Assembly (NCBI RefSeq): GCF_003967515.1
Contig: NZ_BIFQ01000001.1
Coordinates: 3,224,001-3,288,000, forward strand
Direction of reading: 5' to 3'
Source: Dictyobacter aurantiacus
GTDB taxonomy: Bacteria > Chloroflexota > Ktedonobacteria > Ktedonobacterales > Ktedonobacteraceae
Length of the DNA stretch: 64,000 nt
Shown here piece after piece: positions 1-8,754 of this stretch. Numbering within the stretch: the stretch's first letter is position 1; every line of letters begins with the position of its first letter. The position numbers were made by a program, and so were the translations under genes. The notes beneath the pieces are model-generated. The model worked only from the letters and a program-made list of their open reading frames with translations, searched no databases and was not told the origin of the DNA.

Positions 1-441
1 AACACCAACCGCGGACTCATCGTCCTGGAGCTTGACCCCAAGATTGCCCCCAAGACGGTCAACAACTTCGTCTTCCTGGCCCAGAATCACTTCTATGACG
101 GGCTCACCTTCCATAGAGTGCTCAAAAGCCCGATCGCCATCGCTCAGGGTGGAGATCCCGAGGGCACTGGCAGCGGTGGTCCTGGCTATAAATTTGCCGA
201 CGAGCCAGTTAAGGGTTCCTATACCGCAGGCACGGTTGCGATGGCCAACTCGGGTCCTAACACCAACGGCAGCCAGTTCTTTATCGACACGGGGGATAAC
301 TCTTCCCAGCTGGGCAAGCAATACAACCTCTTTGGGCATGTCGTAGACGGATTGAACGTTGCTCAGGCGCTCACCCCGGTTGAGAATGGCAGTGCCACAC
401 CTGACGTCATGAACTATGTTGTTGTCAAAGCTGCCTCCTGA
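1..441 (+). CDS. Peptidyl-prolyl cis-trans isomerase, cyclophilin type (5' end cut off by window)
   Basis: The reading frame is open from base 1 to a TGA at 441 and the start lies outside the window. It encodes the cyclophilin core: [11 protein letters not shown], then TFHRVL (with the catalytic Arg of the FHR motif), [16 protein letters not shown], a [15 protein letters not shown] active-site strand and a C-terminal LFGHVVDG. The usual FIT triplet is FID here and the LDGKH segment reads LGKQY, so it is a slightly divergent bacterial cyclophilin. The family speeds cis-trans isomerisation of Xaa-Pro bonds during protein folding. Whether the protein is exported or membrane-anchored cannot be judged without the N-terminus. 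A second cyclophilin gene follows 147 bp downstream, suggesting a duplicated pair. Confidence 0.93.
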   Translation, partial: NTNRGLIVLELDPKIAPKTVNNFVFLAQNHFYDGLTFHRVLKSPIAIAQGGDPEGTGSGGPGYKFADEPVKGSYTAGTVAMANSGPNTNGSQFFIDTGDNSSQLGKQYNLFGHVVDGLNVAQALTPVENGSATPDVMNYVVVKAAS

Positions 442-496
442 TGAAGTGATCAAGGGTAGTGTATAAGACACAAACTTGACAGCATACAATAAAATG

Positions 497-530
497 TTAA
501 GGGCTTCCTATGAGTGTAGGGAGCCCTTAA
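497..530 (+). terminator. Hairpin terminator after the first cyclophilin gene
   Basis: A 13-bp stem with one mismatch (TTAAGGGCTTCCT / AGGGAGCCCTTAA) lies 55 bp after the stop of the upstream gene. There is no strong U-tract, so this is a likely but not perfect intrinsic terminator. Confidence 0.55.
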
Positions 531-587
531 ACTGTAAGAGCGGCTTATTTACAGAGCTGTTCTGAAGTAATGGAAGGAGAAATATTC

Positions 588-1100
588 TTGGCTAAGCAAT
601 ATAGCACTCCCCCAGCAATGCAGATCGATCCCAGCAAGAAATACACGGCGATTTTCCATACAGACAAAGGTGACATCACCGTAGACCTGTTTGCCGCCGA
701 GGCGCCAAACACCGTCAACAACTTTGTCTTCCTGGCCCGCGACGGCTTCTATAACAACACCACCTTCCACCGCGTCATCGGTGGCTTCATGGCCCAGGGT
801 GGAGATCCCGAGGGCAGCGGCCGTGGTGGTCCTGGCTATCGCTTTGACGACGAGAAGAGCGCCCTACGCCTGCGCCACGAGGGTCCTGGCATCTTATCCA
901 TGGCGAACGCGGGTCCCAACACCAATGGTTCCCAGTTCTTCATTACCTATGATAGCCAGCCTCACTTGAATGGCAAGCATGCTGTTTTCGGCAAGGTTTC
1001 CAAAGGGTTGGATGTGCTGCGTTCATTGCGTGAGCGTGATCCTATGCGCGACCGCAATCCCGGCGAAACCCTCCATTTCATCGAGATTATCGAGAGCTAA
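588..1100 (+). CDS. Peptidyl-prolyl cis-trans isomerase, cyclophilin type (cytoplasmic)
   Basis: Complete cyclophilin of about 170 residues. The core motifs are visible in order: [56 protein letters not shown], and [19 protein letters not shown] near the end. Unlike the first copy it keeps FFIT and the [10 protein letters not shown] segment, so it looks fully catalytic. An ATG lies at 570, but a Shine-Dalgarno sequence GGAAGGAG at 572-579 sits inside that extension. It is ideally spaced for the TTG at 588, which I take as the start (MAKQYSTPP...). No signal peptide or membrane segment is visible, so it is probably cytoplasmic. Paralogue of the gene just upstream. Confidence 0.93.
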   Translation: MAKQYSTPPAMQIDPSKKYTAIFHTDKGDITVDLFAAEAPNTVNNFVFLARDGFYNNTTFHRVIGGFMAQGGDPEGSGRGGPGYRFDDEKSALRLRHEGPGILSMANAGPNTNGSQFFITYDSQPHLNGKHAVFGKVSKGLDVLRSLRERDPMRDRNPGETLHFIEIIES

Positions 1101-1102
1101 GT

Positions 1103-1169
1103 GATAGAGAACAAACAAAAAGCTCACATTCCCCGCTGGGGAATGTGAGCTTTTTGTTTGTTCTCTATC
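1103..1169. terminator. Long perfect hairpin behind the cyclophilin gene
   Basis: An inverted repeat with arms of more than 30 bp (GATAGAGAACAAAC... / ...GTTTGTTCTCTATC) surrounds a GC loop. It starts 3 bp after the stop codon. The inner stem ends in AGCTTTTTG, so it can act as an intrinsic terminator in either direction. Confidence 0.75.
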
Positions 1170-1181
1170 CTTGGCGGTGGG

Positions 1182-1208
1182 GCGGGCGCTTCGCGCCCGC
1201 GATTTTTT
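1182..1208 (+). terminator. GC-rich intrinsic terminator
   Basis: The stem GCGGGCGC / GCGCCCGC with a TTCG tetraloop is followed by GATTTTTT. It is a textbook intrinsic terminator and backs up the long hairpin just upstream. Confidence 0.75.
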
Positions 1209-1217
1209 AAGTGGGTG

Positions 1218-1342
1218 TAAAAATTGTGGATTGAGGGAGGGGTGAAGATTGTGGATTGAGAGAGGGGTGAAGATTGTGGATTGAGAGAGGGGTGAAGATT
1301 GTGGATTGAGAGAGGGGTGAAGATTGTGGATTGAGAGAGGGG
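1218..1342. repeat. Minisatellite, five copies of a 25-bp unit
   Basis: The core ATTGTGGATTGAG recurs at 1223, 1248, 1273, 1298 and 1323, an exact period of 25 bp. Middle copies are identical and the outer ones carry one or two changes. It lies between the terminators of the cyclophilin gene and the SnoaL-like gene. One strand is very purine-rich (G and A). Confidence 0.9.
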
Positions 1343-1471
1343 GTGTGGTCGCTAGTGAAGAGGTATTACGTCGGTGGGGGTGCTTCGCACGTATAGAAAG
1401 AAAGAGCAGTATGCAACGAAATTGGAAGAGGCAGCTTTCGAGGCTGTGAATGTTGACGGGAGGTGTCATGT

Positions 1472-1954
1472 ATGGGCACAAATAGAGTTGAGATTGTGAA
1501 AACGGTGATCGCAGCTTTGCAGGGGGGGGAATTTGAAGTTGCGGCGGAGAAGATTGATGATGGTTTTACAATGACCGGATTTGCCCCCAGGAGCCTGAAT
1601 AAAGCTCAGTTCTTGAGTTTGCACTATGCACTACTGGTGGCGATGCCAGATCTCTCTTATAACCTCGACAACGCCGCACGTACGGAGCAGGAGAATACGG
1701 TGCGTGCTTCAATCACTTTCATGGGAACCCATACAAATGATCTGTCATTGTCGTTATTCGGGCTAGAAAATATTCCCGCCACCGGTGTTAGTGTGATATT
1801 GCCCCAGACGAATCTAACCTGCCACGTCGAACATGACCGTCTCACCCGGCTTGAGTTTGAGAACATTACCGGAGGGGGACTGGCAGGTCTACTGCAGCAA
1901 CTGGGCTCGGAGATACCGCTACTGAGCGAAGAGCTAAATAACCCTAACGTGTAA
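1472..1954 (+). CDS. SnoaL/NTF2-like protein of unknown substrate
   Basis: Encodes about 160 residues. The pattern of an N-terminal helix (EIVKTVIAALQGGEFEVAAEKI), a short FTMTGFAP strand, a conserved helix (NKAQFLSLHYALLVAMPDL) and alternating beta strands with HVEHDRLTRLEFENITGGGLAGLLQQLG resembles the SnoaL-like/NTF2 fold. That fold hosts small hydrolases, cyclases and orphan binding proteins, so no reaction can be assigned. A GTG at 1463 is possible, but GGGAGG at 1458-1463 is correctly spaced for the ATG at 1472. Single gene, convergent with the membrane protein at 2044. Confidence 0.75.
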   Translation: MGTNRVEIVKTVIAALQGGEFEVAAEKIDDGFTMTGFAPRSLNKAQFLSLHYALLVAMPDLSYNLDNAARTEQENTVRASITFMGTHTNDLSLSLFGLENIPATGVSVILPQTNLTCHVEHDRLTRLEFENITGGGLAGLLQQLGSEIPLLSEELNNPNV

Positions 1955-1960
1955 TTCTCT

Positions 1961-2038
1961 ATTGAGAAGGAGTTGGTGCGATATAACAGGTGGGTGCGGA
2001 TGCACCCACCTGTTATATCGCACCAACTCCTTCTCAAT
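1961..2038. terminator. Long perfect palindrome between convergent genes
   Basis: Arms of about 37 bp (ATTGAGAAGGAGTTGGTGCG... with its complement) flank a 4-base loop and fill the gap between two convergent genes. TTTTTT follows on the plus strand. Best read as a bidirectional terminator. Confidence 0.75.
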
Positions 2039-2043
2039 GTTTT

Positions 2044-2652
2044 TTACTCTTCAGCCAGAGCCTGTTCTTCGGCCGCAGCCTGTCTGGCCAGGTAGTAGGG
2101 ATGTTTTCTGGTCGCTGTAAAGGAGCCCCAGAGACCGATGAGAGCATCTACAACCGCCCAGATCAGCGCGAACAGCAGCAAGGCAAAGATGCCGCTTAGA
2201 GGGGAAGCCCCGGCGACTGTGCTACTGACATGTCCGGGATAATTTGGAAGGTACTGGACCAATGAACTGCCAAGGTACGAGATAGCGCCCACCAGCGCTC
2301 CGGCATAAAAGCCGTAGAGGCGGCGCACCGCCCGCTTACCGACCACAAAGCCAGCCACAAAGCCAAGGATCAACGTCACTATATAGGTAAGGCAGGCCAA
2401 CCCGGCTACATACTGGGCCGTCCCGTAAGAAATCTTATCGCCGGAACGTGCCACTTCCTGGAAGACCGAGGCATTCGAGAGGGTTGTAGCAATCGAGATG
2501 AGAGCAGCCACCACACCGCCGGCAACGCCGATCGCCAGCGCCAGTGCCAGGCCATTGGGTGGCAAGGATGGAGATGCAACGTACTCTCTCTCATTTATAT
2601 AATCATTACGAGGCGTAACAGAATCTGGATCGTAGTGCTCCGAATTTGACAT
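2044..2652 (-). CDS. Four-helix membrane protein of unknown function
   Basis: About 202 residues. After a polar N-terminus (MSNSEHYDPDSV) four hydrophobic segments follow: LALALAIGVAGGVVAALISI, a segment around TYIVTLILGFVAGFVVG, YGFYAGALVGAISYLGSSL and IFALLLFALIWAVVDALIGL, with a charged C-terminus ending AAAEEQALAEE. The first two membrane pairs are glycine-rich. Longer upstream starts exist but run into the signal peptidase gene. AGAGGA at about 9 bp from the ATG at 2652 supports the shorter start. It begins 16 bp after the lepB stop, so the two are co-transcribed. I do not recognise the family. Confidence 0.75.
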   Translation of the reverse strand: MSNSEHYDPDSVTPRNDYINEREYVASPSLPPNGLALALAIGVAGGVVAALISIATTLSNASVFQEVARSGDKISYGTAQYVAGLACLTYIVTLILGFVAGFVVGKRAVRRLYGFYAGALVGAISYLGSSLVQYLPNYPGHVSSTVAGASPLSGIFALLLFALIWAVVDALIGLWGSFTATRKHPYYLARQAAAEEQALAEE

Positions 2653-2668
2653 TGTGCGAAGTTTCCTC

Positions 2669-3217
2669 TTACTTATGTGCTGGTATGTCCTTAAAGACAT
2701 CCGGGTAGGTATTGATAAAATGGAGATTTGGAAGTGGCCAGAAGACGACAGACGCTTTACCAACGATATAGTCTTTCGGCACAAAGCCCCAGGAACGCGA
2801 ATCATCGCTTACGGGCCGATTATCTCCCATGACAAAGTACTCGCCCGCAGGAACCTTCCAGGTGCGGCCCTCTGGATTGCTGGGGGCGCTGATATATGGC
2901 TCGTTTAAAGTCTTGCCATTCACCGTCACATGATCGCGATCAGTGGTTATGGTATCTCCAGGCAGCCCGACAATGCGCTTAATAAAATCTTTTGTCGTAT
3001 CCTGTGGCCAGTGGAAAACGATCACATCTCCACGAGCTGGTTCATGAAAGAGATAGGAGACCTTATTAACCATAACAAATTCGTTGTTAACAAGTCCAGG
3101 TTCCATACTGGGTCCATCGACGCGATAGCTCTGAATTACAAAGCGAACAACCAGAAATATCAAGAGTGTCAGTGCCAATATTTCGACTATTTCGCGTACT
3201 AATTGTGAACGTTTCAA
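2669..3217 (-). CDS. lepB: Signal peptidase I (S26 family)
   Basis: Membrane-anchored serine/lysine peptidase that removes signal peptides from exported proteins. One N-terminal membrane helix (about residues 10-29) precedes the GPSMEPGL box with nucleophile Ser37. The FIKRIVGLPGD box carries the general base Lys80, and GDNRPVSDDSRSWGFV is the family's last conserved box. At 182 residues it is a compact Gram-positive-type enzyme. The start is a TTG at 3217 preceded by GAGAGG. It sits downstream of glycosyltransferase and flippase genes on the same strand and directly upstream of a membrane protein. Confidence 0.95.
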   Translation of the reverse strand: MKRSQLVREIVEILALTLLIFLVVRFVIQSYRVDGPSMEPGLVNNEFVMVNKVSYLFHEPARGDVIVFHWPQDTTKDFIKRIVGLPGDTITTDRDHVTVNGKTLNEPYISAPSNPEGRTWKVPAGEYFVMGDNRPVSDDSRSWGFVPKDYIVGKASVVFWPLPNLHFINTYPDVFKDIPAHK

Positions 3218-3485
3218 CTCAAACCTCTCTTATTTTTGATCGACCCGGGTAGTATATGCGGCGATAAGGTTGGTACCATTGTGCTCTGTTTTTTGCATTG
3301 TTCCCATTATAGCTGATTACCACGCTGCTTTCACCTATACAAACCCGTTTGGCTGTGCTTTTATGATGGGTATGGCTAATCTGCGAGAAAGAGCAGCAGT
3401 TTAGAACCAGGATCGAAGGAACGGAAAGTAACTATATTGTTTATAGCACGCGATGGAACATGGCAAAGCTCATGGTTATATAGTA

Positions 3486-5708
3486 CTAAGGAAGCGCCTG
3501 ACTTCTTCTTTTAGTCAATCCGGAGAGGAGGGTTTTGTAAGTATCCAGGAGGAGCAAGGAATAGTTTTCCCAGGCATACTGATGATGCAGAAGCTCCGCC
3601 TCCTCCTCTGTATGCCTGAAGGCTCGCCTGGGTGCCAGCAGCATGGCCTGCACCAATGAAGCCTGGTTGCCGGGTGTATAGAGGATACCGCCGTGGTGGG
3701 GGAGCAGCCCATGGAAGCGAGGAAGGTTAGGAGAGATAATGACACATTCATAAGAATAGAAGAGCATGGCCAGTTCGGGCACCCCGGCCATCTGCACCGT
3801 GATATAGGGTAATACCAGCGCATTGGTCGCGGCTATATAGGTAGCCAGCTCATCCGGTTGATATTCCAGAAACACATGGATGGACGAATTGAGGGCCGCG
3901 CGCTTCAAAAGCTTCAACGGCTGCTTTTTGTCAACGGGTGTTCCCACCAGTAACAATTGTGGATTAAAGGAAGCATGCTCCTCCGACTTCAGCAACTGGA
4001 TGCGCAGTTTACTAAAGGCTTCCATACATTGGATGACCTCGCGCTCGGTATGCAGGAACGCCGGGCAGAGATATACATAATTCGCATCCGCTTGAATTCC
4101 CAGTTGCTGTCGAGCCGTGGTAGTATCGCTGATCTCAGGCAAGATGCCGAGCATACCCGGGTGAGGCAGGTAGGTAGCACGAGTCCACCAGGACTGTTTT
4201 TGATAGAAACGCTCGGCATGGCGGGTGAACGTGAGCACGAGATGGCTGGTGTCAAAGATTTTATTCTCGAAGGCACGCCTGGCAGCGAACTGCAGGCCGC
4301 GTGCATTATGCCATGATCCTCCGGCGTCGGTGCTGACGATGCCGATGCCCAATTTACGGGCCAGCCACAGGGTAAAGAACAACTGCCAGCGCCGCCACCA
4401 GCGCAAAGAGAGGGAACCGGGTTGATAGAGGTGGATAATGCCGATGGCCGTTTCCTGATAGGCCCGATGACGCCAGATCCAGGAGAGAGGAATGTGGGCG
4501 ATGCTGGTTGTACAGCGCATATCCTGTTTATCTAAAGCCTGGATGGGCCAGCGCGTATCCAACGCTGGCGATTGAACAAACAGGATGAACGGCGTATGTA
4601 GTATTGCCGGCGCATGGTTGCTCAGCACAAATTGCTGCTGGATGCGTCCCCAGCTATGTGCCTGCGCCATAGCGGCAATGAGCCGTTCGCTCGTTGGCTT
4701 GCGCGCCAGTGCCAGCAGTAGACGATGAGCAAAGGCGATCTGCAGCCAGATCTTCACCTCCGGCCACAGAGAGAACAACGTCTGCAGGAAAGAGCCACCA
4801 GCCGTATCATGAGTATATTTCGCCGCGGCATAATGGGCCAGGATGTCTGAACGTCCCTGCCAATACGCGCGTCCTACCAGAAAAGGACGGCTCAGACGCG
4901 CCCGCGACACGCGATGCAGAACCAGCGCCGACGGCTCATACCAGAGCGCGTACTGCTGCTCGCGTAGCCGTCGACACAGATCCACCGTCTCCACATTAAC
5001 GGGATTATGCAAGCGTTTCGTCAGGAAAGGAGAGAAGCCTCCCACCCGCTGCAAGGCCGTGCGCTTAACAGAGAAGCAGCTATTGCTAAAGTTCAGCGCT
5101 TCCGGCAGGCGGGTGCGCGAACGGAACGGCATATAGTAGCCAAAGACCTCCAGCAGATCGTCGTTCAGCCAGTATGGACGGGGCGACTCCCAATGCAGAT
5201 CGACGCGACCGCCAATGGCATCGGCCCCGGTCTCCTCATAGGCGCGCCAGAGATGCTCCAGAAAATAGCGATCGACCAGCACATCATCATCGAGAAAGAC
5301 AAGCACCTCACCGCAGGCGGCCATGAGAGCCGTATTACGTGCATACGCCAGGCCATTGCGTTTCTCAAGCAGACACTGCACCCGCCACTGCTCTTCCGAA
5401 GCATGACGATGCAGCACATCCGTGCTGAGATAGGTTTGAAGGGCATTGAACGTGCCATCGACCGATCCATTATCGACCACGATGACCTCAAAATACTTAC
5501 ATGGCAGTGATTGCCGACGCAGACCGGCCAGCAGCGCCAGCATCATATTGCGACGATTGTATGTACAGATCACCACACTAAAGCGCGGTGGCTTAAGCAT
5601 CGGCTGTCCGCTTTGCGCCAGTTCCCTTGAACTGGTCCGAAAAGCGCCGGTCGACCTGGTGCGGATAGAGATATGGGTGGAATGCGCTAAAGAATGGTGG
5701 ATCGTCAT
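3486..5708 (-). CDS. Two-domain glycosyltransferase (GT2 N-terminal, GT4-like C-terminal)
   Basis: 740 residues. Residues about 42-290 form a GT-A family 2 domain: FSVVICTYNRR, VIVVDNGSVDGT, and the metal-binding LVFLDDDVLVD followed by GADAIGGRVD. Residues about 370-720 look like a degenerate GT-B (GT4/GT1-like) domain with DAGGSWHNARG, LLLVGTPVDKKQPL, YQPDELATYIAATNALVLPY and a glycine/proline-rich end (LPHHGGILYTPGN). The protein would add sugars to a lipid-linked or surface polysaccharide. CAGGAG lies 5-6 bp before the ATG at 5708. It starts 16 bp after the flippase stop, so they form one operon. The C-terminal half lacks a clear E-x7-E pair and may be inactive or structural. Confidence 0.85.
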   Translation of the reverse strand: MTIHHSLAHSTHISIRTRSTGAFRTSSRELAQSGQPMLKPPRFSVVICTYNRRNMMLALLAGLRRQSLPCKYFEVIVVDNGSVDGTFNALQTYLSTDVLHRHASEEQWRVQCLLEKRNGLAYARNTALMAACGEVLVFLDDDVLVDRYFLEHLWRAYEETGADAIGGRVDLHWESPRPYWLNDDLLEVFGYYMPFRSRTRLPEALNFSNSCFSVKRTALQRVGGFSPFLTKRLHNPVNVETVDLCRRLREQQYALWYEPSALVLHRVSRARLSRPFLVGRAYWQGRSDILAHYAAAKYTHDTAGGSFLQTLFSLWPEVKIWLQIAFAHRLLLALARKPTSERLIAAMAQAHSWGRIQQQFVLSNHAPAILHTPFILFVQSPALDTRWPIQALDKQDMRCTTSIAHIPLSWIWRHRAYQETAIGIIHLYQPGSLSLRWWRRWQLFFTLWLARKLGIGIVSTDAGGSWHNARGLQFAARRAFENKIFDTSHLVLTFTRHAERFYQKQSWWTRATYLPHPGMLGILPEISDTTTARQQLGIQADANYVYLCPAFLHTEREVIQCMEAFSKLRIQLLKSEEHASFNPQLLLVGTPVDKKQPLKLLKRAALNSSIHVFLEYQPDELATYIAATNALVLPYITVQMAGVPELAMLFYSYECVIISPNLPRFHGLLPHHGGILYTPGNQASLVQAMLLAPRRAFRHTEEEAELLHHQYAWENYSLLLLDTYKTLLSGLTKRRSQALP

Positions 5709-5724
5709 ACATTCTCCTGTTTGA

Positions 5725-7080
5725 TCAAAGCAAGGTGTTGTGGCGTAGCAAAAGTTTTTTGCAGAGTAGAATGGAGATCAAAGCAGAAACAATCTGTGCC
5801 AGGGCGCTGGCGAATGCTGCTCCTGTCATGCCGAAAAATATGATCAATGGAATTGCCAGCAGAATTTTGAAGGTAGCCACTCCCATATTGAGCTCTCTCT
5901 GCATCTGCTGCAGGTGGCGCAAGTCATAGTGTTCATGAGTGGTCATATGGGTAAGCCCGACAGTGGCGATGCTGCCAAAGACGGCCGCGATCAACAAGAT
6001 ACGCAATGGTTTAACCAGCGGGAGGTAGGAGTTGCCCAGGCAGGTGATCACAATAGTCGGACTGAGCAGGATCAGTATGGTACAGATCGGGACAGCCAGG
6101 AAAATGATATAGCACGAGGTGCGCACAAAGGCATCGTACTGATTGAGATAGCGATGGCGGGGCAGGTAGCGCACAAACAAAGGGAATAGCCACTGAGAGA
6201 AGAGCGACGGTGCCAGCCCGATAATCCTGGTACTGATGATCGAGCCCAGAGCATAGAATCCCAGTTGCTCAGGGCGATACCAGCAGGCCAGCAGCAGCAA
6301 CTCGCTTCTCTGCCATATGATCGCATCCAGCGCGAAATGAAAGCGCGACTGATACATATTGCGTGCCAGCCGCTCGCGCAAAAAGATGCCCGGTGCCAGC
6401 GCCTGGTCCATGGGTAGCAGATGCATCACGCAGATCACGGCCAGCACTAGCGTAATAGTATTCGCCAGCGCGAACGCCAGGATAAAAGCCTCAACCGGTC
6501 TACCATTTACCTGGGTTGAAATAATGATCAGGAGCAGAGTTAATAGATTGCCGAAGAGATGCAGCATTGTCAGCAGATCCGAGCGGCGCAAGCTTCTCAA
6601 CGTAATACCCGCCACACTGCTCAAGAGCAAAGGGAGGGTAGCCAGGCTGGAGAGCAGCAGCAATCCCGGCGTAAAGTCATGGAAGACATGTGTCAGAGCG
6701 AGGGAGAGTCCCACGTAGATCAGGCAATAGAGCAGGATACTGCGATGCTGGCGATACCATAGAAAGTAAAAGATGCCGGCCATTAAACGTGGAGACTCGC
6801 GACTCTGGGTGGCTGCAATCTGCCGACTAGAGAGGGTCGACATCCCGGCGCCAATCGCCGGGACTGTCACCGTAGCCAGCCACTGAGCAAAAAGATAGCT
6901 ACCGAACAGGTAGGGTCCCAGTGCACGGGCGATGACCAGGTAGACAATGATATTGACGGCAGTAGAGCCAGTGAGGATAACATTTTGCCAGATGCGAGCA
7001 TAAGGCAGACTCACCGTAGATGTCTGCGATGCAACATTTGTACGCAATTGTGCCAACGACGTATCCCTTCCACCCACCAT
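5725..7080 (-). CDS. Polysaccharide flippase (Wzx/MATE-like oligosaccharide exporter)
   Basis: 451 residues with about 12 membrane segments spread over the whole length, such as VNIIVYLVIARALGPYLFGS, LLLLSSLATLPLLLSSVAG, IIFLAVPICTILILLSPTI and a closing helix before the basic tail KKLLLRHN. The opening ARALGPYLFGSYLFAQW pattern is typical of the polysaccharide biosynthesis/Wzx family, which flips lipid-linked sugars across the membrane. It is followed by a glycosyltransferase 16 bp downstream, consistent with an exopolysaccharide or cell-wall glycan pathway. No strong Shine-Dalgarno sequence is seen at the ATG at 7080. Confidence 0.85.
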   Translation of the reverse strand: MVGGRDTSLAQLRTNVASQTSTVSLPYARIWQNVILTGSTAVNIIVYLVIARALGPYLFGSYLFAQWLATVTVPAIGAGMSTLSSRQIAATQSRESPRLMAGIFYFLWYRQHRSILLYCLIYVGLSLALTHVFHDFTPGLLLLSSLATLPLLLSSVAGITLRSLRRSDLLTMLHLFGNLLTLLLIIISTQVNGRPVEAFILAFALANTITLVLAVICVMHLLPMDQALAPGIFLRERLARNMYQSRFHFALDAIIWQRSELLLLACWYRPEQLGFYALGSIISTRIIGLAPSLFSQWLFPLFVRYLPRHRYLNQYDAFVRTSCYIIFLAVPICTILILLSPTIVITCLGNSYLPLVKPLRILLIAAVFGSIATVGLTHMTTHEHYDLRHLQQMQRELNMGVATFKILLAIPLIIFFGMTGAAFASALAQIVSALISILLCKKLLLRHNTLL

Positions 7081-7172
7081 ATATGTGTATCCTTAAACTG
7101 CAACCCCATTGCAGATACAGAAAGACATATCGCCCTATGCGGGCCTCCACACATTAGCGGCACATAGCCTGT

Positions 7173-7556
7173 TTATATAAAGGCTCCCATCTCCAGATCC
7201 AGGAAGGCCGTAAAATCCTGAAGGCCCTGAACATCCTGGTCCGGCGTCATTTCTCCGGCATCCACATCCTCTGACGATGCATCCACTGTCGCGGTTTCAG
7301 TCTGTACAAAGGTTCTCTCCCTGGGCCCTGCAAGGAGGGGTGTCATCTGAGCATCCTGCGCTTGCTGCGCTACCACGGCCAGTATATCCGGTGTAGAAAA
7401 TAACAGACCCGGGATATGATTGTTTTGTCCGGCAACCAGTGAATAACACTGATGGCTCGACTTAAGAAATACATCGCCCTCTGGAATCATAGCTGCTTCA
7501 GGCATCAAAGGTGCCAGCCAGGTAATGGTCCAATCTGTGTCCATCGTTGTTCTCAT
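7173..7556 (-). CDS. Hypothetical acidic protein
   Basis: About 127 residues if the ATG at 7556 is used; GGAGGGAG lies about 11 bp upstream. Longer starts reach 7631. The protein is acidic in its second half (VDASSEDVDAGEMTPDQDVQ), has no membrane segment and no cysteine motif, and ends FLDLEMGAFI. It lies 92 bp upstream of the flippase gene on the same strand and may share its transcript. I recognise no family. Codon use and length support a real gene only moderately. Confidence 0.5.
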   Translation of the reverse strand: MRTTMDTDWTITWLAPLMPEAAMIPEGDVFLKSSHQCYSLVAGQNNHIPGLLFSTPDILAVVAQQAQDAQMTPLLAGPRERTFVQTETATVDASSEDVDAGEMTPDQDVQGLQDFTAFLDLEMGAFI

Positions 7557-7974
7557 TGTGCGCAGAACTCCCTCCATGAGCAGGGAAGAAGATGCGCATC
7601 TCCTTTCATCTACTGAGCATATGTGATTCATCGTGGGCGATCATTCCTGGATAATGAGCGGCCGCGCCTACTTTTATCCAGAAAGATCAGAAACAGTTAT
7701 AATTGTACCATAATGCACCAGGTTATGCCGCCTGTCTATGAACTTATGGTACCGATGTGGTTATAAACGTGTTGATATCAGGTGGGTGGTGTTAAGGATT
7801 GAAGAAGAGGGATACAGATAGAAGATAATAGAGTTGGTTATTGGGGAACTGAGAGGAGCAGGTATAGGTTAGGAAAAAAGAAGAGGCGGTTATAGACATC
7901 ACGCTGGCAGAGGAAAAACATGCGCAATGTAAACCGCCCTTCATTTGTGTTTATCCATTGTCGTCTCACCATAC
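7557..7974. other. Spacer without a recognised gene
   Basis: 418 bp, AT-rich in its left part and purine-rich on the plus strand around 7800-7900. A loose inverted match GGCGGTT / AACCGCC (about 7886 and 7938) lies downstream of the sigma factor gene and could be its terminator, but no U-tract follows. No RNA gene or convincing ORF is seen. Confidence 0.4.
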
Positions 7975-8754
7975 TTACGCCGCGGAAGTCGCAAAACTCG
8001 CTATATGTTGTGTTAACTGCTCCTCTTCCTCCATATTAGAAGCGCGTAGTATGCGGCGTAGATTTGTTAAGGCTGCCTGAATACGCTTCTTAAGGGTATT
8101 CTCAGATGTTTGCAATGTCTGTGACATTTCTGGTAGCGTCATGCTATTGTAATAGTGCAGGACGATCACCACGCGTTGCTTCAGGGGCAGACTTTCGATA
8201 GCCTGAGCCAGGTCCCAATCTCTCTCCATGCGACCTTTATGGTCATCGGCAGCTTGAGCGATCAGATCTGTTTCCTGCTCTGATAGAGCCTGGCGCATAA
8301 ATGCGCTGGTACGGGCCAGGCGGCGCTTAAAGCTAATGCACTGATTGACAACGATACGCATGAGCCATGGACGGAGGGCACCGGCCTTACGTAGATCTCC
8401 GAGGTGATGCCAGGCCTGAATCAATGCATCCTGAACCACATCCTCCGCGATATCACGATCGCCAACGATCATCGCAGCCGTACGCAGCATAAGAGTACTG
8501 TATTGATCAACTATTTCGCCAAATGCCTCATGATCACCCAGGGTTGCACGCGCCACCATCGACTCCTGCTTCAAGAGTTCGGGCTTGTCTAATGTATCAT
8601 CGACATCTTCAACATCCTCAACAACATTGTTGCCAGCTTCCGCATGCTGATTATCGTTCTCATTTTCATCATTTTCCACTGCAGGCAATTCGGGAACCTC
8701 ATCTAGCAGCGACATCGTCTCCGGAATTTCAAGCTGGGCTGTGGCTGTGGTCAT
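7975..8754 (-). CDS. ECF-type RNA polymerase sigma factor
   Basis: About 259 residues. An acidic, low-complexity N-terminus (NDENENDNQ...VVEDVEDVDD) precedes sigma region 2 (LMLRTAAMIVGDRDIAEDVVQDALIQAW, then ALRPWLMRIVVNQCISFKRR). Region 4 (AIESLPLKQRVVIVLHYYNSMTLPEMSQTLQTSENTLKKRIQ, a helix-turn-helix) lies near the C-terminus. Such factors redirect RNA polymerase to stress promoters. The ATG at 8754 is chosen because AGGAGG lies about 10 bp upstream; a longer ORF to 8856 lacks this. No anti-sigma gene is next to it, and the acidic N-terminal extension is unusual and might serve as a built-in regulator. Confidence 0.9.
   Translation of the reverse strand: MTTATAQLEIPETMSLLDEVPELPAVENDENENDNQHAEAGNNVVEDVEDVDDTLDKPELLKQESMVARATLGDHEAFGEIVDQYSTLMLRTAAMIVGDRDIAEDVVQDALIQAWHHLGDLRKAGALRPWLMRIVVNQCISFKRRLARTSAFMRQALSEQETDLIAQAADDHKGRMERDWDLAQAIESLPLKQRVVIVLHYYNSMTLPEMSQTLQTSENTLKKRIQAALTNLRRILRASNMEEEEQLTQHIASFATSAA

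Noticed and set aside
1218-1342. CRISPR array
   Set aside because: The 25-bp units are contiguous with no unique spacers, so this is a plain tandem repeat.
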